Source: Gammaproteobacteria bacterium (GTDB lineage: Bacteria; Pseudomonadota; Gammaproteobacteria; Arenicellales; JAHEKD01). Taken from it: a stretch of DNA of 8,419 nucleotides. The stretch spans positions 1 to 8,419 of the forward strand of contig JAHEKD010000083.1 of assembly GCA_024638545.1 (NCBI GenBank), in the 5' to 3' direction. Within the stretch, counting starts at the first letter, position 1, and each line of letters starts with the position of its first letter. Below are positions 1 to 5,834 of this stretch, piece after piece. A program made the position numbers and the translations under genes. The notes beneath the pieces are model-generated. The model was not told where the DNA came from. It worked only from the letters and a program-made list of their open reading frames with translations, and searched no databases.

Positions 1-299
1 CACTGGCGTACACGCGTTTGCAAACGCTGAGGCAAATCATCCTGCCGCAATGTTTTAAACGCATGATTCCGCCGTGGATGAACTGGTATGCCATTTTGAC
101 CATGGCGACACCACTGGTTTCAATCCTGGGGGTTGAAGATGTGCTTAAACTATCGCGCGATGCCATGGAAGCAGAGGGCAACCATCCTGAATTACTAATG
201 CCGTTTTATACGTTTATTCTGGTAATGTTTTTTATCTACTGCTACCCCATCGCAAAGTGGACACAGCGCCTTGAACGCAAGTTTATTGTCAGGAGCTAG
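1..299 (+). CDS. Polar amino acid ABC transporter permease, C-terminal part (5' end outside window)
   Basis: This is the last 98 or so residues of an inner-membrane permease of the polar amino acid (HisM/GlnP-like) family; the reading frame is open to the left edge, so the start is missing. The part around bases 18-90 reads LQTLRQIILPQCFKRMIPP, which matches the EAA-loop region that contacts the ATPase in this family (typically LRxIILPQAxRxxxPP). A segment ending in LVSILGVEDVL follows, as in family members (TSLVSxIGVxEL), and then a final hydrophobic span at about bases 204-255. The gene ends in TAG and is followed 48 bases later by the ATPase gene, the usual order for these operons. The substrate cannot be read from this fragment: amino acids are the family default, but some members import ectoine or opines. 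Confidence in the family is high. Confidence 0.88.
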   Translation, partial: LAYTRLQTLRQIILPQCFKRMIPPWMNWYAILTMATPLVSILGVEDVLKLSRDAMEAEGNHPELLMPFYTFILVMFFIYCYPIAKWTQRLERKFIVRS

Positions 300-347
300 C
301 AACGAATTAAAGCGAGATCTACGATGAGCTGGACAGAGGATCAACCA

Positions 348-1068
348 ATGGTGAGCATCAGGGATGTTCATAAATCTTTTGGTGATGTGAAAGTGCTTAT
401 AGGTGTTTCCATGGATCATGAAGGGCGAGGTGATTTGTGTAATCGGACCATCAGGCTCCGGAAAATCGACGCTGATTCGCTGTATTAATGCCCTTAACGA
501 TATACAAAACGGCTCTATCCTGGTTGAGGGCCAGGAGGTCAATGCCCCGAACCTGGATAAACTGGAGCTCAGAAAAAAAGTAGTCATGGTGTTCCAGCAA
601 TATAATTTATTCCCGCATAAAACCGCGCTCCAGAATGTGATGATGGCGCCGATTCAGGTACTCAAGCAGGACAAAAACGAATCTGAAAAAAGGGCCTACG
701 CCTTATTGAAAAAAGTCCGTTTAGAGGGAAAGGAACATAGTTATCCCGGTGAGCTGTCGGGAGGTCAGCAGCAGCGCGTTGCGATCGCCAGGTCGCTGGC
801 CATGAACCCGGACATCATGCTTTTTGATGAAGTCACTGCCGCGCTCGATCCTGAAACGGTTAAAGAAGTGCTGGTGACAATCAAACAGCTGGCGGAAGAG
901 AGCATGACCTGCATTTTAGTCACGCATGAAATGGGTTTCGCCAGAGAAGTCGCGGATATGATTTACTTCACTGATAGGGGTATTATCGTAGAAAGCGGTC
1001 CGCCCGCCACGTTTTTTGATAACGCCAAAGATCCGCGTACCAAAGAATTTTTAAGCCAGATACTTTAA
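348..1068 (+). CDS. Polar amino acid ABC transporter ATPase (GlnQ/HisP type) with an apparent frameshift near 411-418
   Basis: This is the cytoplasmic ATPase that powers the permease upstream. The first part reads from ATG 348 (AGAGGA seven bases upstream; ATG 324 is in the same frame) as MVSIRDVHKSFGDVKVL, a typical N-terminus with the aromatic A-loop residue. That frame then leaves the family sequence at about 411-418 and stops at 487. The rest is in the next frame, open from 403 to 1068: Walker A GPSGSGKST (445-471), Q-loop VFQQYNLFPH, signature LSGGQQQR, Walker B with D-loop IMLFDEVTAALDPE, and H-loop VTHEMGF. Restoring two bases (ATGGATATC in place of ATGGATC) gives SMDIMKGEV and a 240-residue protein, the normal family length. 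The cause could be a real mutation, a sequencing error, or internal initiation at GTG 403 or ATG 418, which would lose the A-loop strand. The family call is firm; functionality is uncertain. Confidence 0.85.
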
Positions 1069-1111
1069 AACAGCTTAACCGGCGAGAAATGCGGACCAGC
1101 CAATACTACGA

Positions 1112-2221
1112 TTATAAAAACGGTAATACGGTGAGCTGCGCCTCAAGATGATACCCGTTGTGTAGTTTGATCATCACATCGTCTCCTGGCTGTGCTTCGA
1201 TTGATACCAGGCATAAACCAATATTTTTTTTAAGTCGTGGTGACCAGGACTGGGCCGTGATTTTTCCGAGCACTTCACTGCCCGCAATGACCTGGCTGTA
1301 TTGATTGGAATATCCAAGCGGTTTGTCACTGTTAATAAAAATACCCAGTTGATGGCGCCTGACCCCGTCGGCATATATCTTTCTTAGTGCCTGAACGCCA
1401 ATCACATCGTCAGGCACATCAAGATGGATGTAGCGCTCAAGCCTGACCTCAAAGGGGTTGGTTTCATCATCAGTATCACCCCCATAGGATAGCAGGCCGC
1501 TTTCAATGCGTTCTGTAGGGTTCGGGCATCCCGGGCCGATATCAAACGGCTTGCCTGCCTGTTTAACCCGCTGCCACAGTTCGGATCCCTTAGCGCTGTT
1601 CATTAGATATAGCTCAAAGCCTCCCTGTTTCGACCAGCCGGAACGAGCGACGATCATGGGAATTGTGTCCAATTCCCCGTATTCAAATCGAAAATGCCTG
1701 ATTGAGCGGATCTCTTCGCCCAGTAAGGCGGCGACGACATCTTCCGCATACGGACCCTGAATTGCCAAAGGCGACACGTCCGGCTCACAAATTGTGACAT
1801 TAAATCCTCGTTCATGAGCGATAGCACGTGACCATAAAAGCATATCGCTATCGGCTATTGAAAACCAGTATTTGTCCTCGGCGTGTTTGAGCAGTACCGG
1901 ATCATTGATAATGGTTCCGGCGTGATTGCATATTGCGGTATACCAACCGACGCCTGGCGTCATTTGATCGAGCTTTCGCGGGGTGAGAACCTGCACCAGC
2001 TTGCAGGCATCCGGGCCGCTGATCTGAATTTGCCTTTGTGCTGCCACATCCCACATTGCCACACCTTTGATCAACCGTTCATATTCGGCCCTGGGGTCAC
2101 CGTATCCAGTAGGCAGCAGCATTTTGTTATAAGGCAAAAACGATACCACGCCGTCTTCTATAGTAGAGTCGAAAAAAGGGCTTCTTCTTACTCGTGGACT
2201 CTCGGAAATGTTAAATGACAA
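1112..2221 (-). CDS. dmdA: DMSP demethylase DmdA-like, GcvT-fold tetrahydrofolate-dependent methyltransferase
   Basis: The protein has 369 residues, the length I recall for SAR11 DmdA. It is predicted to transfer a methyl group from dimethylsulfoniopropionate to tetrahydrofolate in the cytoplasm, giving methylmercaptopropionate and 5-methyl-THF. It has the GcvT fold: N-terminal folate-binding domain at about 30-270 and C-terminal barrel at about 285-365. Segments that resemble DmdA more than glycine-cleavage T protein are RVRRSPF (11-17), YNKMLLPT (31-38), WDVAAQRQ (57-64), NDPV (106-109), SIADSD (121-126), EPDVSPLAIQGP (146-157), ARSGWSKQGGFE (192-203) and ERIESGLLSYG (237-247). The NPFEVRLERY stretch (255-264) departs from the NPFEC form I recall in characterised DmdA, so this is either a divergent DmdA or a close paralogue. 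The start is TTG 2221: AAGGAG lies seven bases upstream and the next in-frame ATG would delete 33 residues. It follows the ligase gene with a 58-base gap, probably in one transcript. Confidence 0.78.
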   Translation of the reverse strand: MSFNISESPRVRRSPFFDSTIEDGVVSFLPYNKMLLPTGYGDPRAEYERLIKGVAMWDVAAQRQIQISGPDACKLVQVLTPRKLDQMTPGVGWYTAICNHAGTIINDPVLLKHAEDKYWFSIADSDMLLWSRAIAHERGFNVTICEPDVSPLAIQGPYAEDVVAALLGEEIRSIRHFRFEYGELDTIPMIVARSGWSKQGGFELYLMNSAKGSELWQRVKQAGKPFDIGPGCPNPTERIESGLLSYGGDTDDETNPFEVRLERYIHLDVPDDVIGVQALRKIYADGVRRHQLGIFINSDKPLGYSNQYSQVIAGSEVLGKITAQSWSPRLKKNIGLCLVSIEAQPGDDVMIKLHNGYHLEAQLTVLPFL

Positions 2222-2228
2222 GTTGCTG

Positions 2229-2234
2229 CTCCTT
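2229..2234 (-). promoter_or_regulatory. Shine-Dalgarno site fixing the TTG start of dmdA-like gene
   Basis: On the minus strand this reads AAGGAG, a near-consensus site with a seven-base spacer to TTG 2221. It is the reason for choosing the unusual TTG codon as the start, since no in-frame ATG lies nearby. Confidence 0.7.
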
Positions 2235-2258
2235 AAAATAATCGCTTTAGAATACTAA

Positions 2259-2280
2259 AAGATTTCTAAATTGAAATCTT
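2259..2280 (-). repeat. Perfect 8-bp inverted repeat between the ligase and dmdA-like cistrons
   Basis: AAGATTTC and GAAATCTT form a perfect eight-pair A/T-rich stem with a six-base loop. The stem begins on the last base of the ligase stop codon and is followed on the minus strand by TTAG. It could be a weak terminator, an attenuator or a processing and stability element that sets the ratio of the two enzymes. The uridine tract is too short for a strong intrinsic terminator. Confidence 0.45.
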
Positions 2281-3920
2281 TATGTAAATTGAGTGCGTAA
2301 GAATTTCTTGTCCTGTTTACCCACGCTGGTTTTGGCTATGCTTTCGACAATATATACCTTATCCGGGACCGCCCATCTGGAAATTACACCCTCATCGGAG
2401 CGGCGTTTAATATGCGCCTTTATATCATCTTCGCTGATTTGTGCCTCAGTCACTGGCACCACCAGTACAACAGGGCGCTCGCCCCATTTTTCATCCGCGA
2501 TCCCAAATGCCGAGGCCTCACTTACCTCGTCTAATTCAGTAACGATATCTTCCAGTTGCAGTGAAGAAATCCATTCTCCCCCCGTTTTGATTACATCTTT
2601 TAACCTGTCGGTCACTTTAAGATAACCGTTTTCATCAATAAATCCGATATCGCCCGTGTGCAGGTAACCGGACTGCCATAATTCATCGCTACGCTTTGTC
2701 TCTTTGAGATAGCCTTGCGTTAACCAGGGAGATCGAACAACGATTTCACCAGTGGATTCACCGTCTATGGGAACTTGCCTGAAGTTTTCATCAACTGTTT
2801 GAATGTCCACCATTGCCAGTGCCCGACCTGCCTTGCATCTTGTGTGTAGTTGTTGATCCTGGTTGTGTGCTAAATCTGCATGATCCAGTTTGGCCAGCGT
2901 CAGCACCGGGCAGGTTTCAGATAATCCATAACCGCCAAAAATATCTATGCCCAGCTCCATTGCCCGGGCCGCCAGGCTTGGCGGCAGTGCTGCCCCTCCA
3001 ATCACCACTTTCCATGTGGAAAGGTCTGTTTTCAGGCTCTGCTGCGCCTCTAGTAACATATGCAGTATTGTTGGTACACAGTGGGAAAAAGTTACCTTCT
3101 CCTTCTCGATTAAACCCAGCAATCGGTCGGCTATATATTTTCCGGGATAAACCTGTTTTGCACCAAATAGTGTTGCGACGTAGGGAAATCCCCAGGCATG
3201 CACGTGAAACATGGGGGTGATGGGCATGTAGACATCATCAGAGCTGAATGTACCGTGTCCATCACTCATTGATAACGATGCGGCGACGGCCAGAGTGTGA
3301 ATGACCAGCTGTCTATGAGAGTAATAAACCCCTTTAGGATTACCGGTAGTACCGGTTGTGTAAAAAGTTGTCGCTCGTATGTTTTCATCAAAATCCTGAA
3401 ACTCAAATTCAGCATCACCCTGATCTATCAGTAATTCGAATTCACCCTCGATTTCAAGCGGGGTAGTTATGGAGGAATTGCCGTCGGATAACAAAATAAA
3501 CCGGCATTCGGTTTTGATCCGGTCCCTGACAGGTTCAATGATGGCCAGAAAATCTTCATGGATCAGCAGAAAATCGTCCTCGGCATGATTAATTGTATAA
3601 AGAATCTGCTCGGGGGAAAGACGTATATTGACAGTATGTAAAACAGCGCCCAGCATGGGAATAGCAAAAAAACATTCAAGGTAACGATGACTGTCCCAAT
3701 CTAGCACTGCGACTGTTTTACCCTGTGTTACCCCAAGATTTTGCAAACTATGCGCCAGCGCACTAATCCGTGAATGAAATTGTGAATAGCTATAGCGCCG
3801 TCGGTCGCTGTAAACGATCTCCTGACCGGGGTGATTACTCAGCGGCGTGCATAACAAGTGCCGGATCATCAGCGGGTAATCGTATGCGCCTGCCGCCGGA
3901 GTCATACCTTGTACATACAT
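2280..3920 (-). CDS. dmdB: Acyl-CoA ligase (AMP-forming), candidate methylmercaptopropionate-CoA ligase DmdB
   Basis: This 546-residue ANL-superfamily enzyme should adenylate a carboxylic acid and then form its CoA thioester in the cytoplasm. Motifs in order are SHRYLECFF (77-85), HTVNIRLSPEQ (95-105), the P-loop YTTGTTGNPKGV (187-198), TPMFHVHAWGFPY (235-247), GYGLSETCP (330-338), HTGD (421-424), the hinge DRLKDVIKTGGEWIS (438-452) and a C-terminal SVGKQDKK (532-539) whose Lys535 is the expected adenylation lysine. The length matches DmdB and the AlkK-like medium-chain ligases. It lies just upstream of the DmdA-like gene on the same strand, so methylmercaptopropionate is a sensible substrate, but that is inferred from context; a short- or medium-chain fatty acid ligase is the alternative. 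The start ATG 3920 is supported because family members commonly begin with a GMTPAAGAY-like stretch, present here at 5-13. The Shine-Dalgarno sequence is weak (AGAGA). Confidence 0.85.
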   Translation of the reverse strand: MYVQGMTPAAGAYDYPLMIRHLLCTPLSNHPGQEIVYSDRRRYSYSQFHSRISALAHSLQNLGVTQGKTVAVLDWDSHRYLECFFAIPMLGAVLHTVNIRLSPEQILYTINHAEDDFLLIHEDFLAIIEPVRDRIKTECRFILLSDGNSSITTPLEIEGEFELLIDQGDAEFEFQDFDENIRATTFYTTGTTGNPKGVYYSHRQLVIHTLAVAASLSMSDGHGTFSSDDVYMPITPMFHVHAWGFPYVATLFGAKQVYPGKYIADRLLGLIEKEKVTFSHCVPTILHMLLEAQQSLKTDLSTWKVVIGGAALPPSLAARAMELGIDIFGGYGLSETCPVLTLAKLDHADLAHNQDQQLHTRCKAGRALAMVDIQTVDENFRQVPIDGESTGEIVVRSPWLTQGYLKETKRSDELWQSGYLHTGDIGFIDENGYLKVTDRLKDVIKTGGEWISSLQLEDIVTELDEVSEASAFGIADEKWGERPVVLVVPVTEAQISEDDIKAHIKRRSDEGVISRWAVPDKVYIVESIAKTSVGKQDKKFLRTQFT

Positions 3921-3975
3921 AAATTGTCTCTGTCAATTTTTGTGAATTAATTATTATTATCAACTCGATGGTTTT

Positions 3976-4006
3976 TTTAAAGCAAAATATTTAACTGGCG
4001 TGTCAA
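3976..4006 (-). promoter_or_regulatory. Possible promoter for the dmdB-dmdA unit
   Basis: A consensus -35 TTGACA (4006-4001, minus strand) is followed by T/A-rich sequence, with GCTTTA at a 17-base spacer or TTTAAA at a 19-base spacer. Transcription would start about 50 bases before ATG 3920. The -10 match is poor, so this is tentative. The -35 lies inside an 18-base sequence repeated in the structured region at 4964-4981. Confidence 0.3.
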
Positions 4007-4167
4007 CGATGCCCGCGCTGCATTTGGTTTGCCTGGCAACTAACTACAAATGTCCTTTAACCTGCGTTGACGTGTACGTGTACTTTTCCAAAAGTGCAGA
4101 GATGCACACTCAGGATCCCTGCCTGTTTTTTCAATAGTGCTTCAACGACCTGCTGGTATGGCCGGAT

Positions 4168-4731
4168 TCAGGCGCTGCTTTTTCGTATTTCCCTTTCCAG
4201 TAATTCAATACGACGCTTTGCATCCTCAGAATACGGTGCGATTTGCAGCATTTGCTGGAACGCTTGTATAGCCCCTGCAAAATCGCCTTGCTGCCCGAGG
4301 ATCATGCCCTTACCCCATATCGCACCAAAATGCCTTGGTTCAAGTGCCAGTGTTTGTTTGATATCGTCGAGTGAGCCTGCGTAATCACGCCGGTTGTAAC
4401 GCACGGTTGCACGCCGGTTCCAACCTTCAGAGAACTCAGGTGATATTTCGACAATTTGCGTGAAGATGCGCTCTGCCTTTTCCAGTTCACCTGACAGCAC
4501 CGCCTCGCCACCTTCCTGCATTAGCTGATTGATCTCTTCGCGGTCGCTTTCGTACCAGATTTTCCAGATGGACTGTACTGTTACATGCTGGACAACAATA
4601 TTATCGTCACTTTGCAAGGTCGCGAATAATTCGTCCAGCCGCGTATCGGTTTGATCACCGAAAGCAGCAACCGGAAGTAGAATGACGATCCATAGCAATC
4701 GTTGAAACAGCGTCCCGGGATAAATATTCAT
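4168..4731 (-). CDS. Exported tetratricopeptide repeat protein
   Basis: The protein has 187 residues. The N-terminus (RLLWIVILLPVAAFG, about 11-25) is a hydrophobic signal segment with a likely cleavage after AFG; there is no lipobox cysteine, so it should be periplasmic. Three TPR-like helix pairs follow at about 68-101, 102-135 and 136-169, with characteristic residues such as GWNRRATVRYNRRDYAGSL, ALEPRHFGAIWGKG and GDFAGAIQAFQQ, then a charged C-terminal helix. Such small TPR proteins occur widely in proteobacteria and usually bind other proteins; no specific function can be assigned. The start is ATG 4731, not GTG 4743, because the GTGGAG containing that GTG is itself the Shine-Dalgarno sequence, about six bases before the ATG. 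The gene lies 247 bases upstream of the ligase gene on the same strand, without an obvious functional link. Confidence 0.82.
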   Translation of the reverse strand: MNIYPGTLFQRLLWIVILLPVAAFGDQTDTRLDELFATLQSDDNIVVQHVTVQSIWKIWYESDREEINQLMQEGGEAVLSGELEKAERIFTQIVEISPEFSEGWNRRATVRYNRRDYAGSLDDIKQTLALEPRHFGAIWGKGMILGQQGDFAGAIQAFQQMLQIAPYSEDAKRRIELLEREIRKSSA

Positions 4732-4776
4732 TATCAACTCCACTGCTCTGTTTGGTAATTAATTACACTTCATACA

Positions 4777-4805
4777 ATCATAGCATCGATTCGCCGATAT
4801 TTCTA
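4777..4805 (-). promoter_or_regulatory. Possible extended -10 promoter for the TPR gene
   Basis: On the minus strand TGCTATGAT (4785-4777) is an extended -10 element. The hexamer 17 bases upstream, TAGAAA (4805-4800), is a poor -35, as is common for extended -10 promoters. The start point would lie about 40 bases before ATG 4731. Confidence 0.35.
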
Positions 4806-4875
4806 AGCAATCAAATTTTAAGGTAACAATCGCCGCAGCAAGATTGAAAGCAGAGAATAAAATAGGCATTCGCTT

Positions 4876-5076
4876 GAAGATTATTAACTCGCATTTCTAC
4901 CCAGACTTCGTAGCGAAGCGGTTAGTGGATGCGCCCTGTATAGGTTTTTACGACCCAGGGGCCCGCAGGCATCGTTGACACTATGTCGAGGTCACTGACC
5001 GAGTAAAATGCCCACAGGGCGTGGCATGGGACCCTCGCAGTAGCAGGGTGGTGAGAAATGCGGGTTAATGATTTTC
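4876..5076 (+). ncRNA. Candidate structured RNA of unknown family between TPR and mazG genes
   Basis: Bases 4876-4898 pair with 5054-5076 without interruption: 23 pairs, of which 20 are Watson-Crick and 3 are G-U (4879:5073, 4882:5070, 4889:5063). Inside are a hairpin CTTCG-TAG-CGAAG (4906-4918); a ten-pair arm 4930-4939 with 5014-5023, including two G-U pairs; within that arm GGCAT/ATGCC (4968-4972 with 5008-5012) and TTGACA-CTA-TGTCGA (4975-4989, one G-U); and a hairpin ACCCT/AGGGT (5031-5049) with two more G-C pairs and an AGTA loop. Wobbles become A-C mismatches if the minus strand is folded, so the + strand is favoured. A TAAAAT at 4858-4863 would place a transcription start near 4870, just before the closing helix, but its -35 is poor. 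I see no tRNA, 6S, SRP, RNase P or riboswitch signature. A degenerate element with terminal inverted repeats is the alternative; no flanking target duplication is visible. No convincing gene lies in the 4744-5243 gap. Confidence 0.5.
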
Positions 5077-5184
5077 TCCATCCCGTGCCGTTAATGTGTG
5101 TCTGTCGCATAAGGCAGATTCAGACCGGGAATAATTGGTATCGGAGAAAAACGACAGTTTTGTAGAAATTGAACTGAACTAACT

Positions 5185-5229
5185 GCATTAACAACTCATA
5201 TGAAACTAAATTGAGTTGATTATTAATGC
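5185..5229. repeat. 14-bp inverted repeat with a 4-base bulge downstream of mazG
   Basis: GCATTAACAACTCA (5185-5198) pairs with TGAGTTG (5212-5218) and TTAATGC (5223-5229); ATTA (5219-5222) is bulged and the loop has 13 bases. It begins 15 bases past the mazG stop codon on that gene's strand, where a terminator or 3' stabilising hairpin would be expected. It is A/T-rich and lacks a proper uridine tract, so its role is uncertain. Confidence 0.45.
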
Positions 5230-5243
5230 GAAATTTCTGATGG

Positions 5244-5591
5244 TTACAGTTTGTCGTACTTGATTGCATTGCCTGCGGACTTGTTGACGGGATACTTGAT
5301 TGCGTTTTTCCTGATTTTTAAGTCTGCCGCTGTCATTAAATCAATATCAAGTTTATCTGCCAGCCGCAGGAGATAGATAAATATGTCAGCCAGCTCTTCT
5401 GCGACATCAGTTTTTACCTCGGCCTTCAGGTTATTGGATTGTGCCTGTGAAAGCCATTGAAAATGCTCAAGCAGTTCACCAACTTCTGCCATCAGGGCCA
5501 TGCTCAGATTTTTAGGCGAGTGAAATTGCTCCCACTCTCTTTCATCGGCAAACTGGCGCAGCTGTTTTTGTATTTCTTTAAGATCAGACAT
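5244..5591 (-). CDS. MazG-like nucleotide pyrophosphohydrolase (single domain)
   Basis: This 115-residue protein belongs to the all-alpha NTP pyrophosphatase group (iMazG/RS21-C6/dCTPase-like), which hydrolyses nucleoside triphosphates, often non-canonical or dCTP-like, to monophosphate and pyrophosphate as cellular housecleaning. The metal-binding pattern is present: ExxE in MAEVGEL (Glu36, Glu39) and ExxD in EELADIFIYLL (Glu66, Asp69). NLSMALMAEVGELLEHFQW (28-46) and LLRLADKLDID (74-84) match the conserved helices, and the length fits one domain. The ATG at 5591 has AGAGG five bases upstream. The preferred nucleotide cannot be told from sequence. It stands alone, with 512 bases between its stop and the TPR start and 243 bases to the end of the export cassette. 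A TATACT at 5632-5627 on the minus strand could be its -10 element, but no good -35 accompanies it. Confidence 0.88.
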   Translation of the reverse strand: MSDLKEIQKQLRQFADEREWEQFHSPKNLSMALMAEVGELLEHFQWLSQAQSNNLKAEVKTDVAEELADIFIYLLRLADKLDIDLMTAADLKIRKNAIKYPVNKSAGNAIKYDKL

Positions 5592-5651
5592 ATCGGCCTC
5601 TATAAACCTCTAATTTGACAGCAAAGAGTATATTCATATTTTCGACCAAAC

Positions 5652-5768
5652 GATGCCACTTCCGGTAAATAATCCGGTTGGCGGTGCAGTAAATGGCATC
5701 ATCATGTACCCTGGCAGAATTGCCGGCCTGTGCAGCACGGCAGGTGAGCTGTATCGTGGCTGAGATAC
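5652..5768. repeat. Cluster of short inverted repeats between mazG and the hlyD-like gene
   Basis: GATGCCA (5652-5658) and TGGCATC (5694-5700) form a perfect seven-pair repeat enclosing CCGG-N8-CCGG (5662-5677). Next come CTGGCA-GAAT-TGCCGG (5711-5726, with one T-G pair) and GTATC-N8-GATAC (5751-5768). The gap lies upstream of mazG and downstream of the export operon, so the elements may be operator-like or part of a 3' end. None has a uridine tract typical of a terminator. Confidence 0.3.
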
Positions 5769-5834
5769 GCTGATATAAAACTATCGGATCGGCCTGCGAT
5801 TGCTGAATTTAACAAAAAGCTTCCCGGGCCCCTC

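Noticed and set aside
3921..3938. TTGACA on the minus strand just before the ligase start, as a -35 element.
   Set aside because: It is so close to ATG 3920 that the -10 would fall inside the coding region, and no good -10 is present there.
4067..4095. Tandem GTGTAC units (about 4070-4083) and the near-palindrome ACTTTTCCAAAAGT (4082-4095), as an operator.
   Set aside because: They are short and isolated, with no recognised regulator gene nearby; not better than chance.
4094..4107. GTGCA-TCTC-TGCAC hairpin followed by TTTT on the minus strand, about 60 bases after the TPR stop, as a terminator.
   Set aside because: The stem has only five pairs and the uridine run only four, so it is too weak to call.
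4922..5110. A 62-codon minus-strand reading frame with a protein-like C-terminal half (about 5010-4922), and a second 29-codon frame from ATG 5081 to 4992.
   Set aside because: Neither has a convincing Shine-Dalgarno site or a recognised family, and both lie inside the strongly paired region 4876-5076, whose base composition could produce open frames. A decayed gene fragment cannot be excluded.
4744..5243. CRISPR array, tRNA, retron or riboswitch in the large gap.
   Set aside because: There are no regularly spaced direct repeats, no tRNA arm consensus, no reverse transcriptase nearby and no known aptamer core. Only the inverted-repeat structure described above is supported.
5815..5834. GC-rich GGGGCCCGGG followed by a T run on the minus strand, as terminator of the export operon.
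   Set aside because: The GGGCCC and CCCGGG palindromes overlap and leave no loop, so a proper stem-loop cannot form.
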